This document shows, piece after piece, positions 25,356 to 37,129 of a stretch of DNA of 64,000 bases (within the stretch, counting starts at the first letter, position 1; every line of letters starts with the position of its first letter). The notes beneath the pieces are model-generated. The model was not told the origin of the DNA and searched no databases. It was given only the letters and a program-made list of their open reading frames with translations. This DNA is from Oehlia diaphana (lineage: Eukaryota > Glomeromycota > Glomeromycetes > Glomerales > Glomeraceae). A program made the translations under genes and the position numbers. The stretch is from positions 96,194 through 160,193 of the forward strand of contig QZLH01000091.1 of NCBI GenBank assembly GCA_003833135.1, written 5' to 3'.

Positions 25356-27976
25356 CTAATTTAATTGCCCTATTAATATAGCATCTACCGTTTTACCTTT
25401 AACGAGTTCTTTTAATTGATCAGTTTTTCCAGGAAGTTTTAATAATGCATTACAACTACACATACTAAGCAATCTGCTACTTATTTGATTACCCGTGGAT
25501 ACTGCCAAAAATTTTCCTTTTGTATAATCATAAGAAATGGTAGCTCTATGATATTCGGGTCTAGGATCAAGACTAATATTATTTGAGAGCTAAAAATAAA
25601 AAGTTAACATTTTATAGTATTGTAATAAAATAATAATAACAATCAAATTATAAAACAAATTACCTCTGCTTGCACAATAGGTAAATTCCAATTATCATAA
25701 CCTGCAATTTTTCTAAGAGCTGGTAAAACAAATAAATATGAAGTAACAGTGGCAGAAACAGGATTTCCAGGTAAACTAAAAATTAATTTTTTATATTCAT
25801 CTGATATAACAGTCGCAAATGTTGTTGGTTTCCTAATAATAAAATTTTTATACTCAACATCTAATATAGAAAAAAATATATATAAATAGACGATAAATAT
25901 TTTCTTACCCCGGTTTCATCTTTACCCTTCCAAAGTGTATAGTTGCTTCTAAAGAACGCTCTAAAGTAGGTTTTAGTAAATCAAATTCTCCCATAGACAC
26001 ACCACCTGTAGTAACAAGTACATCAACTTGGGATAAAGCTAATTTTAATACATTTTCCAACTCTTGTACGCTAAAACAACAAACAAAAAAAATTTTACTG
26101 TTATTATATAAAGGAAATTATAATTTATTTAATATCATATACTTACTTATCACTCACAATCCCAAAATCTTTGACCTCAAATCCTGTAATTTTGCCGATT
26201 GCTAGTAAAGTTGGCCGGTTACTATCTCGTATTTGACCATATTTTAACTCTGGTTCATTATGATTAACCACTTCATTTCCAGTAGAAAGTATTCCAATAA
26301 CAGGACGTTTAAAAACGCGAACCTAAACATAAAAATTAATTCCTTATAATAACTTCTGCTACCAATCATTATTTTATGATACTTACTTCTCGCACACCTA
26401 CAGATGACAAGACCCCAATTTCACCACCAACAGCAGTTACAAGTTCACCCTTACGAACAATAACTGTGCCAACACTAGTATCTGATCCAATTTCCCTGAT
26501 CCATTCATTTTTACGTGCCTGGACATGAATCTTCACTGATTCTTCTTGAAGACCATCAGCAGAAGTACTTACGAGAGATGTATCTTCGACCATAACTACT
26601 GCTGTGGCACCATTAGGTATAGGCCCGCCTGTTGTAATGCGAGTGATTTGTCCGGGTTTGAGCTGCATAGCTTCTGATTGAACATTTGCAATTGACACAC
26701 CGACTACTGGATAAATTCCGGGACCATCGCTTGCTATTTGAACCATAATTACATGTGAATTAAACGTACTCTCTAATATCAAGTAATTTACAATGAAAGA
26801 TGAAACCTTACCAACAACTGCATACCCATCAACAATTGAAGCACGGTAGCCTGGGACAGGTTCTTTCGCGTAAACATCTTCAGCTAAAACCATTCCAACC
26901 AAGTTTTCATTGACTGGAACAGTAATTGAACCTAAAATCTCGGCATTGTTGGCAATAATATTCAACGCCTCATCAACCGTGATCATAGGATAAGGAGATT
27001 TACGTTGGCGTTGGGTAACTGTAAATCATATAATACCGCTAATTATTACAAATTAAGAAAATAACGTTAAAGGACAAGCTAGATTTACCAGGACCGGAGA
27101 GAGGATCTGACAAAAATGAACGCGTTGTATCATGTTCATGTTTATGGTGATGTTCGTGTTTAGTATTATGAACACATTGATGTCCACTTTCATCTTTACT
27201 ATTGTTTGTCTTTTGAGCATTCAATTGCGCATGAACATTTTCTCCAGTACCACCTTTCGCCAAATCAACAGCATGAGGCAAAACATTTATTACTGCTTCC
27301 AAATTTTCTTTTGCTCCTTTCGGACTTCCCGGCACTGTAATGATAATAGTTTTTCCTCTTACACCACTAATAAGTCGACTAAGTGCTGCAAAAGGGGTTT
27401 TCTGTAAAGAAGTAGTTATCATTGCATAAACAATTCCAGGAGATTTCTTTTGTAACAAAGGTTCTATTGCCTGAACGGTATTTTAAGGAAATTAAATAAA
27501 TTTAGATATTTATATAATTATTTGAAGGAATACAAATTTTATACACTAACTTCAGGTGTAATATCTTTAACTCCAAATCCTGTACCTCCAGTTGTTACTA
27601 CGATATCAAGATTCTCATTATCACTCCATGTTTTAATTATATTTTGTATTTGTTCAAAATCATCTGAAATAATTGCACTCTTAATAACATTAAAAGTAAT
27701 TTTTTCTTTTGAAGCTTGTTTAAATACGGTTCTTAGAGTTGGACCACTAAGGTCTTTTGTTGAATCTGCTGAAGCTGTATCACTAACTTTTAAAGTAATT
27801 TATTTATCGAATTGAATAATTTAAATAAATAAGTAAGAAAATATTGCATAAAATAACAAATTACATACTTGTAAGAATTCCAACGGAATATTGTTGTGCT
27901 TTATTTAATTAATAAACATATTAACTTTTATCTATTATGTACTTTAGAAGAAGAAATTTGTCCTACCTTGAGACAT
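25356..27976 (-). CDS. Molybdenum cofactor synthesis protein, MogA-MoeA fusion (gephyrin/CnxE type)
   Basis: This fused enzyme adenylates molybdopterin (MogA-like G domain) and then inserts molybdate (MoeA-like E domain), the last two steps of Mo-cofactor synthesis in the cytosol. The start at 27976 gives [13 protein letters not shown]. The N-terminal G domain shows [17 protein letters not shown] (about 27548-27605) and [17 protein letters not shown] (about 27300-27355). A His-rich linker follows ([18 protein letters not shown], about 27130-27183). The E domain starts [11 protein letters not shown] and shows [34 protein letters not shown] and a C-terminal beta domain ending [12 protein letters not shown]. 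The G-then-E order matches gephyrin and fungal CnxE and is the reverse of plant Cnx1. The enzyme serves nitrate reductase, sulfite oxidase and similar enzymes. Confidence 0.93.
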
Positions 27977-28606
27977 CGTAATTTAAAAATGAAAATAATG
28001 AAAATGAGTCTGATTTTATAACTGAATTATAAACAAAAGATAATCAAGATCATCATCTTATCATTATTTTTATCATGTGATGTTCAAAGAAATATATATT
28101 ATTTTCCCTTAGCTCTAAAGTTATTATAAACAACCCGGTAGTCCCCTCCAATTTTCTCCTATCTAAGGGAACAGATCACGCTTATCTCCCTTTAAAATAA
28201 TAGGCAAAGACGATTCCATTATGGGGTTATGCAGTACTGGCATACGTAACTATGTTTTTTTGTCACTCAAGTAGAAGTCGAATTATTATTGCTTTTCATT
28301 TAAACTAGAGTGGTAAAATAATCGTGTTCTCTTGGGTTTCAGTCTACATTACTTCTTTCCTTGACATAACAACCAAAAACTTGCATTTAGAGAAGGTGTG
28401 CATTATATCCTCAAAGTCAAATTCATATGGAGTGTGCTTATTTTAAGGAGAAATAAAAATATCGGTTGAAAGTCGTTTTTTCAGAGATTATCGATTGAAG
28501 CGATCAAATACACGATAACCAATCACATTTATTGTTTTTCCGTTCCGAAAAATCCGTTCCGGAACAGATAAATAATCTGCGTATTCTTCTTTGCGAATTC
28601 GAAAAA
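27977..28606. promoter_or_regulatory. Divergent promoter region, gephyrin-like / TSC10
   Basis: This 630-bp region lies between two divergent starts. It contains comparatively GC-rich patches at 28130-28200 and 28340-28420, but no motif I can name with confidence. Confidence 0.5.
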
Positions 28607-30293
28607 ATGCCATTTGTTGATGACATACTTCACTTAAGAGCTGACTCTGTACTATCAGAAAAATTACTTCCTTTAGCCTCCCTAATTATACTTTCCTTAT
28701 TAACTATAAGTTATTTATCGGATAATACAATATGGTATAAGATATTAGGAAGAAACAAATTTTTACCCCAAGGAAAGGTAAAATAAATAATACTGATTAT
28801 TCGTAATTTTTCATTTAATTCTTAATTTTCTAATTTACTTTAGCATGCTTATGTAACTGGCGGTAGTAAGGGACTTGGTAAAGCTATCGCCAAGTTATTA
28901 GCTTCAAAAGGCGCGCATGTAACTATAATCGCTCGCGATAAAGACCACCTACAAATTGCTCTTGAAGAAATTAAAGACGTATGACCCGATAATTATACAA
29001 TATTATGAAATTCGATTTATTTTATTTTTAATCCATCATCTTTTATCTAAAAAGGCTGCAAAGGGTCGTGAAGATTATAAGAATTTGATTTTCACAGCAA
29101 TTTCAGCGGATGTTACTAATTACGAAGATTCGGTTCGCGCCTTGAATGAAGCTTGCGATTTGCACAATGGAAGAGCGCCTGATTTCATTTTCTGTTGTGC
29201 CGGTAATTTAATTTATGACCAACTGTCTTACTTTTTTCTTATGCACTAATATTATAATCCATTTCAAAGGAGCTTGTAAACCTGGATTATTTATCGAACA
29301 AGATATTTCAGAATTCGAAAGTGGTATGCAACTTAATTATCATGGAACTTTATATACTGTTCACGTAAGTAAAAAAAAATGTACTTTTTTATATTCATTT
29401 TTTAATATTAGTTTATCACGTAGGAAGGAGTAAAACGTATGACGCGACAAAGAATTAAGGGAAAAATAGTTCTTGTTAGTTCTGTTTTAGGAGTAATGAG
29501 TTTCATTGGATTTTCTCAATACGCCCCAACGAAGTATGCTTTAAGAGGTAATTTGAATTCTTTAAATAACAAAATTAATTTCTACAATTTATTTATAATT
29601 TTATTTACTAATAGGTTTGGCCGAAACTTTACGCAATGAATTATTACTTTACGATATTAGTGTTCATTGTTATTTCGCCGGAACAATTGATAGTCCTGGT
29701 CTTCAACAAGAAGTAAATCTCATTAAACTATCAATTTATTATTTTATTTGAAGATCATGTTTATATTTATTCTCTTTAGAACAAAACAAAACCAAAAATC
29801 ACCAGTGAAATTGAAGGTGATGATGTTGCGTTATCGCCAGATCAAGCCGCTAAAGTTTTATACAAATGTAAGAAATTTTTTTTTTAATTTTTTATTTTTA
29901 ATCAGTTTTTTTTAAGTTTTAAAATATTTATTTTTCATAAAGCCCTTTGCAAAGGACACTTCCATATTACTTCGGATCTTGGAGGTAATATATGTAGAGT
30001 TGCAAGCAAAGGTAAATAAATATATGAGAAATTTTTCATTGATAGTTTTAATAATTAACATTTTTTATTTTAAAGGCGCAGTCTCTCCGACTAATAATTT
30101 CATTGTTGATAGTTTACTTGGTGCCTTCGCTTGGGTTTGTAAAACAAAATAAATTTTTATTTTGTTTTATACATTTTATAATATTATTAACTCGTTTTTT
30201 CATAATTGAATTTAGATTGGCGGGATTCCTTTTAGATATATGATCGATAAGAAAGTCAAAGATAGCAAATCTGAATATCCAATACACGATTAA
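28607..30293 (+). CDS. TSC10: 3-ketodihydrosphingosine reductase
   Basis: This short-chain dehydrogenase of the ER membrane reduces 3-ketosphinganine to sphinganine with NADPH, the second step of sphingolipid synthesis. The start ATG at 28607 gives MPFVDDILHLRADSV. A hydrophobic N-terminal segment (LLPLASLIILSLLTIS) anchors it. The cofactor site is YVTGGSKGLGKAIAKLL (about 28853-28905), the structural motif is FCCAGA, and the catalytic part is LVSSVLGVMSF then QYAPTKYAL (Ser and YxxxK, about 29470-29545). A second hydrophobic stretch near the C-terminus (FAWIGGIPFRYMI) and the end KSEYPIHD complete it. The layout matches TSC10/KDSR. An upstream frame extension to 28532 begins with TTG and is not used. 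Confidence 0.92.
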
Positions 30294-30529
30294 TTCTTAA
30301 CTTTGAATACTTTTAATATCTATAGTATTAAATTAAAAAAAAAAAGAAAGAAAAAAAAAGAAATAATAATAACAGAAAAAAAATAAACATAATAATATTT
30401 TTCAAACTACACCGAAAATTAACTTTTTATCATAAAGCACATAATCTAGTTAAAAAAGATCCTTATTCACATTCATTAAAACTTAATTTTTATACAACTC
30501 TATTTACATAATTTAGACAGTATTTACTT

Positions 30530-31921
30530 TTATCCGGTTTGTTCTATCGATGATAAAGAGATTAACAAAAAAAAAATTTTTTGAAGATATTGAAAATATA
30601 ATGGCTTACTTTTCTTTTTCTTTTTTCCAGTGGCATCTTCGCTCTTTTTCCTTCTTTTGCCCATTTGATCTAAAAATCATTTTTTAAAATTATTTTTTTT
30701 TTTTCAACCAAAAATTTTCAAAACAGACGTTATAAAACAAATACCAGTAGCCATCGGCTGTGATGGTGACTGCTAAAAAATTAATAAAATTCGATTAGTT
30801 CTAAAATAATTAGACCAAAAAAATCCCATTAACGTACATCACTCATTTCACCAGGTGTTCCAGCCATTAAAGAATCATTTAATTCATTAATGGCCGATAA
30901 ATTATCTTCTTCGGTTTGAGTAATAGCCTGGGCTAACTGTTGCTGCATTTTACGAGTAACATTTCCGAACGCTCTATCAGCATCATTACGAAAGTCTATT
31001 AATTCTATTGGGTCTTGTTGAACTTTAGATTCTTATAAAAAAAAGATTTTTTGTGCAATTAAGTTATATTGACACTTAATCAAGATAAGTAGAAAAAGGT
31101 ATAGAAGAAAGGATATACTTCGTGACGCATTAGGATCATTTGCACCCTTCCATGTGTATCCTGTTGCAGGATGAAATTCTACTTCTTGTAGAGCAGTATT
31201 AAAAGCGATATGTAAATAATATAAACTTGTCAACTACGAAAACAAATAATTATTTAATTAATTGTATACGACATTCTAAAATAATAGAAAAACAAGATAT
31301 ATATGTATATCTACTATACGAGTCCCTATGATTGAATATAAATCAGGTGCTTGATAAATATTATTATTCAAAATATAAAACGTAGCTATAGGACTAACTA
31401 GAAATAAAGTATTTAAAGTATTTGATTTTGTTAATTTTAATTTTATTTGATTAATTTAATTAGATACAAAATATTAACCATACCTGACCATTCGGATAAT
31501 CTATTTTGTTTTCTAATGACCCATAAAACTGGTGCCTTTTCATGTACAATTTGGAATTCAATTCCTTTCATTTTTCTATGTATAATGAATTTGATTCAAT
31601 TATAAAGAAAAAATATCTATATAATTATTAAAAAGTAATTTGTGCCAACCTTAAGTCTACATTTAGGTCTTTAAGATCATTATATTGTGTTTGCATTTTT
31701 AAAATAGCATTATTACATTGATTATCCCAAAACGGTGATTCAGCAAAATAATCCAAGACATTATTTGAATTCAAACCCTCGGGTCTCTATCACATAAAAC
31801 ATATAAAGAGGTAAAGTCTTTTAATATTTTTAATTATCGTTGTCTGCTAAACAAATATTATAAATACACTTTGAATCCATTCAACACTTCTCCATGTAAT
31901 CGTGGTAAGGTCTTCTGCCAT
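30530..31921 (-). CDS. MED6: Mediator of RNA polymerase II subunit 6
   Basis: MED6 is a head-module subunit of Mediator, the nuclear bridge between activators and RNA polymerase II. The start at 31921 gives MAEDLTTITWRSVEWIQ. Family hallmarks are NVLDYFAESPFWDNQCNN, MKGIEFQIVHEKAPVLWVIRK, NNNIYQAPDLYSIIGTRI and the YHPxxGY-like segment FHPATGYTWKG (about 31140-31180). The C-terminus is Gln-rich, then strongly basic (KKKKK), and ends either QTG after a last small intron or with an in-frame readthrough to the same stop at 30530. It converges on TSC10 with a 236-bp spacer. Confidence 0.92.
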
Positions 31922-32470
31922 GGTAATTGTTGTGTTTTCACGAAAAAAGTCGTTATTTGAAATTGTTTTTAATTTAAAATACGATCAATTGTATAAACAA
32001 AGGACAAATAAGGATAAGTGCAACCAAGGTTTTGGATTCGCTTGACCAAAATTGGTAAAGTAAATCATTATTATTAAATATAACTAAAAAAAGATATAAT
32101 ATACACTCGGCTCTATTAGTCACATCCCCAATAAGCGTATTAAAAAAAACCCTTTAGTCACACCATATAGTATTTTTATAATCACACCAATTTTTTTGGT
32201 CCCGAAAGGTGACTGTATTTGTAACAACTGAAATCAACCAATATAGTATAGCATATTTGCAAATCGTAATATCAAAGTAAACAATTATCAAAAGAAAAAA
32301 TCTTCAAAAATTTCAATTTATTTAATTTATTTCTATACGAAGCAAACCAATCATCTATAGTTTTTCAGATAACAAAACATTCAAGTATTATTTAAGTTTT
32401 TTCGTAGTAAATAATAAATTTAACAAATAAAAATAATTCGAGAATCCGAATAGAAATTTTAGCTTGATAA
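31922..32470. other. Intergenic, MED6 to PPG1
   Basis: This 549-bp spacer contains the MED6 promoter and the 3' region of PPG1. A decayed inverted-repeat element, listed separately, occupies about 32103-32217. No coding frame was seen. Confidence 0.6.
32103..32217. mobile_element. Decayed copy of a pogo-like MITE
   Basis: The sequence from about 32141 to 32217, including accatatagtatttttataatc then tttttttggtcccgaaaggtg and gactgta, closely follows the right half of the element at 41718-41907. The left end is degenerate. It therefore represents an older copy of the same family. Confidence 0.7.
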
Positions 32471-34172
32471 TTACAATACTTCATGATTAAAATCATCCAT
32501 ATATTTCACAGAAAATAGTGAATTTTTTCCTAAGATATTATATTAAATTAGACGTAATAAAAAAAAAAGGTTATATACACGTTATCACTTACTTTTTTCT
32601 CTAAAGAAGTTTGTTGTGAAGGACCATCTCTGTCATTTTCAGGTGCAGCATCAAACACATTAAAAAATCTCTGTCCATCTACACCAACTTCTAAGATCGA
32701 AGCCATGTTTCCACAACGATAACAGTAATTAGGTGCAGACCATACGGTTGATAAACGATCATCATAGAGAACCTGCGTACGCAATCGTATATTAATGGAA
32801 CTTAAAGAAATTGCACACGTAATTTGATATTGTTAATGAAATTACCTGATATCCTTCCATACAAAGTTGATGCGCACGAAGAATATGTTCCATATTATTT
32901 ATTTCAAGAAACTTCTTGACAACTAAACCCCCAAAAGTGTAGCCAGCACCTCTTAAAAATGTTAACAAACAAACATTAGAATAACTGAAATTTAAATAAA
33001 ACGAACTACCTTTTGATTACAATAATTAATTAATAACCTTGGTGAAATGGCAAATTCATCTTTGTCTGGATCAGGATCAGACCAAACCAAGTCTGCCATT
33101 GGGCCTTCGTGTGGTATCTCTAAACAAATGTATTAATTTATTTGTGATTAAATATTGTAAGTCATTTACATGTTAATAAAAACATACCTCTGTATCTATC
33201 TAGGATTTTTATTTGATCAATACTATGTATTGAAGGCGATAATCCTGTGATTATGAGCAAATAATATTAATACCTGTTGTTAAATTTAAGATATGCTAAA
33301 ATAAGATATAAAAAATTAACCTCCGTGTACGCAGAAAATCCTATCATCAATTACAACCGATAACGTGAGATAATCAAACATATCTGTAAAATAATGCCAA
33401 ACGTTTGTTGAACCATATTTTCTTACGCATTCAGTATAAAATCCGTAGGTCTGTTTGAAATTTTTTTTACTTTATTTAAATTCATGGATTATAAAAATGT
33501 ATATATATACAAAATAATATAAAATTTACCTGGGTAACGGCTCTTGATTCATGATTTCCTCTAACCAATTGAACCCTGTGAGGATAACGTAATTTCAGGC
33601 ATGTCAACAGAGATATCGTCTCCACGCTAAAGAGTCCTCTATCCACATAATCGCCTGCAGGAAACCGAACAAGGCGATGATTTGTTTATGAACATTCGAC
33701 TGTACCGCTTTTTTTAAAGACTTTGAGAGTGGTTGAAATCTTTATGTACCAAGGAAGAGATAATTTGTAGATGGGCAATACCCTCCGATCCGAAATATTT
33801 CTATAAGGTCATAAAATTGCCTATGGAACAATATTGAATCTATCAAGTAAATTAAATTTTCTATTTCACGGGCACAATGTTTAAGAAGGTAATATTTACC
33901 CATGAATATCGCCGACCTTTATAAATAAAAATTAAATAAAAAAAGAAAAAAGAAAATAATAATTTTAAATTACAAATATTTATTCCCTTTTTAACAAATA
34001 CATAATATATAAAAAAGACACTTTCTACGGTGACAGGCGCTGAAATTGAAACACAATTGCTATCATTCATTAACAGCTCTTTAGTCTTTTCACAAATTTC
34101 TTTGAGAAGAGACTCTGCTAACAGTTGCTTTTGAAGAAGCTGAGAAATGCAAGCGTCCAAGTCTAAGCCCAT
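32471..34172 (-). CDS. PPG1: PP2A-like Ser/Thr phosphatase, PPG1 type
   Basis: This metallophosphatase of the PPP family is closest by eye to fungal Ppg1, the catalytic subunit of the Far/STRIPAK-like complex. The start at 34172 gives [18 protein letters not shown]. Metal and phosphate motifs are [25 protein letters not shown] and [36 protein letters not shown] and [13 protein letters not shown] follow. RAHQLCxEGYQ favours Ppg1 over PP4 and PP6. The last exon (ending at 32471) reads [19 protein letters not shown], so the C-terminus keeps a terminal Leu but not the DYFL tail that is methylated in PP2A, PP4 and PP6. If the last intron were retained the frame would instead end in FFFYYV. Confidence 0.88.
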
Positions 34173-34330
34173 TTCACGAAAGATGAGTAAAAAAAGTCCG
34201 CTAAAAAGTATATAGAAAGCTGATAATAAAAGACTGGGAGGTTTTATGTAGATCAATAATTGTTCTAACCTGATTTGTTAGCTAATCTTATAATCTTATC
34301 ACTAATCTATAGAATCTATAGTTTATAACT

Positions 34331-36348
34331 TTATTGAAAATTTGGACTCGCATATATATCATTTAAAGCTTCAATGGTTAAATAATCGTCATCACTTAAT
34401 TCTAAAGCTGATAAAGAATCTTGAACGTATTCGGGTTTTCTCATGCCAACTAAAACACATCCAATTATTTGATTTGCCAAATTAATTCGAAGTGCTTTTA
34501 CAGATAATGGAGAATGATGTTGAATAGTTTCTAAATATAATGAAGGAGCGAGATATGATATTATAGAATCAAGTTCATCATTACTGTGTAATACATTTAT
34601 AAGTGCATATGAAACCATTGAATCTATAAGAGATTGCGTTTCCTTAAAAAAAAAGAGGAGTTATAAAAAAAATATGTACATAATAAAAAAAATATATATA
34701 TATATTTTTAACCAACCATTTGATAATTCATCATCCAACTTTGTAATCTACTTTTTTCTTCATCTAAAGCCATATTTTTCACATAATCACATAAGCAATC
34801 TAAATCTCTTGTTATAGCAGGTTTAGCTTGTTTTTCTAAATAATATTTTGTAGCAAAATGATTCTGTGATAATCTCGATAAATTTTGTGAAAATATTTGA
34901 GACCATATAAATTTCGTTGACAATGGATGTCCTAACGGAACTGAAGAATAATTTTTTCTTTTTAGAATAAATCATTTTGTTTTTTAAAAAAAGACAATCC
35001 TTACATAATTCATTACTAAATTCACTCTCTAACTGATCTAATCTTTGAAGTCCGTTTGAAAGATTATTGACAATTTGATGTTCGGCTATTTAAATATATC
35101 GAAATATACATAAACATAAACACGATTAAAGATGATGAAAACGTCAGACGCACTAATTGCACTAATCAACCTACGTAAATCTCTTAAATCTCGGTTGTTA
35201 ACAAGTTTGCGGATGCTTCCTCCGGCCATAGCATGAAGCGGCCGATTGGTGAATATGAATATATCGTTAGACTAAGGTGTTTTAATAAGTTATTTATTGA
35301 ATCGTTTCGTGAATAAAAGCTTGTATCAATAATTATACCTTCGCATATTCAGCAAGAGAACAAGTTTGACCAACACCTCTTTGAATTAAATCTCTTTCAA
35401 ATAAATTAAAAGGTGTTTGAATCGACATAAAATTTTTTTTACTAGAATTTGGAAGTTTTTCAAAAATTTTTGGCAGTGAAATGTGATCAGCTGCTATTGA
35501 AATTGCCATCGAATTGGAACAAATTCCATATCCGCCAATTCTTCCTAATTAGATTATAGATGAGAATCTTCGTTTAAAATGCTGACTTTGATTATTAAGC
35601 TGTGATAAATCATTTTCAAACCTTTCATTACTTCTTTGTCCAAGTAATCAAGTGCTCTTTCGATGTCATCATACAAATTGCTAATTGATAAGTGCTAGGA
35701 ATGAAGAGAAAAATATAATTTTTTTATCGTTCAACTTTATTGATTTACTTAATTTTGTAAACATCAAACCTTATTTTTGGCTTGTAAAATTCTTTCGGGA
35801 TTATTAAGCATAAAAATATCAAGTTTTTCAAGATTTAAACGTGACAATGAGTCGGAGATTTGTTTATTTAAAAATTCGGGAGAAATAGAATGCGCAGATT
35901 TATCATTGATTTTTGCAAATGAATCATCCAAGTGTGTCGTATCTGCAATATTTACATATCCTGCTTTAGAGATTATTACCATTCCCTAAAAAAAAAATTT
36001 TTAACGAGATTTGCATGTTAACAAATTTATGACGTCAATATATATAGATACCTCGCGAGTAACGGTTCCATCTTTAATAGCATTGTTTAAAACTTTACCA
36101 ATAACTTCTTCGGATTCACCAAATTCAAAATGAGTACTTGTATCAATTACATTGATACCACTTTTTATTGCTTTTTCAAGTGCTACTTTATGACTATCAT
36201 CATTCCTATTTATTCGATATCCACCAAATCCTAATCGAGATACAATTTGCCCGGTTTTTATTATAGTTGAGGTTGGAACTGGAATACTAGAATTTTTACG
36301 TAATTGAACGAAGAATCTAGGAAATTTAATTCCTTGTTTAAATAACAT
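34331..36348 (-). CDS. Aldo/keto reductase family protein, active site altered
   Basis: The protein has an aldo/keto reductase (TIM barrel, NADPH) fold. The start at 36348 gives MLFKQGIKFPRFFVQLRK, a basic amphipathic stretch that could be a mitochondrial presequence (inference). Family features are RLGFGGYRINR, INVIDTSTHFEFGESEEVIG, MVIISKAGYV, LNLEKLDIFMLNNPE and GYGICSN. In the usual catalytic tetrad Asp, Tyr, Lys, His, the Asp (VIDTS) and Lys (ISK) are present. The Tyr position of the DTAxxYG motif reads Phe, and the His position (LLHNPE in relatives) reads Asn. A long C-terminal extension (about 34331-35100) makes it larger than typical 320-residue members; it ends YASPNFQ. The substrate is unknown and the protein may be a weak or non-catalytic relative. 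Confidence 0.85.
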
Positions 36349-37129
36349 GATAAAATCTAAGATGAGGATGATATAATGTAATATATATATATTAATTTTA
36401 CGATAATCATCTGATTATCGTCGTACAGACGATAACTATAAATAGCAAAAATAAGGTAAGTTGATTAGGGTAAGCGATTAGAGTGGATTAGGGTAAACGG
36501 ATTCGAGTAAATGGATTAGGATAAGTGGATCACTGTTAATTTTATATCGAATATATTGTACAAAGAACTAACTATTAATTAAACCAATATTATTAAATGC
36601 TTTTATATTTCATTTTTTTCGACCTTTTTATAAAAATCCATTATCAAAGGTGTGAATTATAGTGATCTGCATAGAATTCCTGAAAGTTGGCTTATCCTTA
36701 AGACAATCGCGATTGAAACGCATAATTACAAAATTTGTTTCATTTGAGAATTAAGGAAAATGATCTGTTGACAAAAATTCAAAGCCTTTACAGTACATTA
36801 TCTTACTTCGAAAATTGTAACGGCCTAGACAAAAATCGGTTTATTTAGTTTTTTAAAAAATCTTATTTCACCAAAGGCTAACTTGTAATGAATCGGATAA
36901 AATTTTTCTGGTATTAAAAAATCTGATGAATTAGAATTAAAAAAAAAAGATCCTTAGATAATTAAATTACCATATTAATATATAATTGAATTACACCGTG
37001 AAATTTTTTATTTCCATATGTGTAGAACGCTGATCCGTAGCACGGAGAAATTATTGATTTTTCCGAAACTACATATATATCCATCTCTTTTTAGTGGTCG
37101 AATCAATCAAATCAAATACTTTCCGAAAC
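36349..37129. promoter_or_regulatory. Divergent intergenic region, reductase / RAD3
   Basis: This 781-bp region lies between divergent starts, so it should hold both promoters. It contains a short degenerate repeat tract (36459-36533) listed separately. No gene was seen. Confidence 0.5.
36459..36533 (+). repeat. Degenerate ~19-bp tandem repeat with TTAGGG-like core
   Basis: Four imperfect copies of a gattagggtaagcg-like unit occur in a row (gattagggtaagc, gattagagtg, gattagggtaaacg, gattcgagtaaatg, gattaggataagtg). The core resembles a telomeric repeat, but the unit is longer and irregular, so it is a minisatellite more probably than an interstitial telomere. Confidence 0.65.

Noticed and set aside
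28532..28606. Upstream in-frame extension of TSC10
   Set aside because: It would start from TTG; the first ATG at 28607 gives a normal TSC10 N-terminus.
36459..36533. Interstitial telomere
   Set aside because: Units are about 14-19 bp and irregular, with only occasional TTAGGG; better described as a minisatellite.
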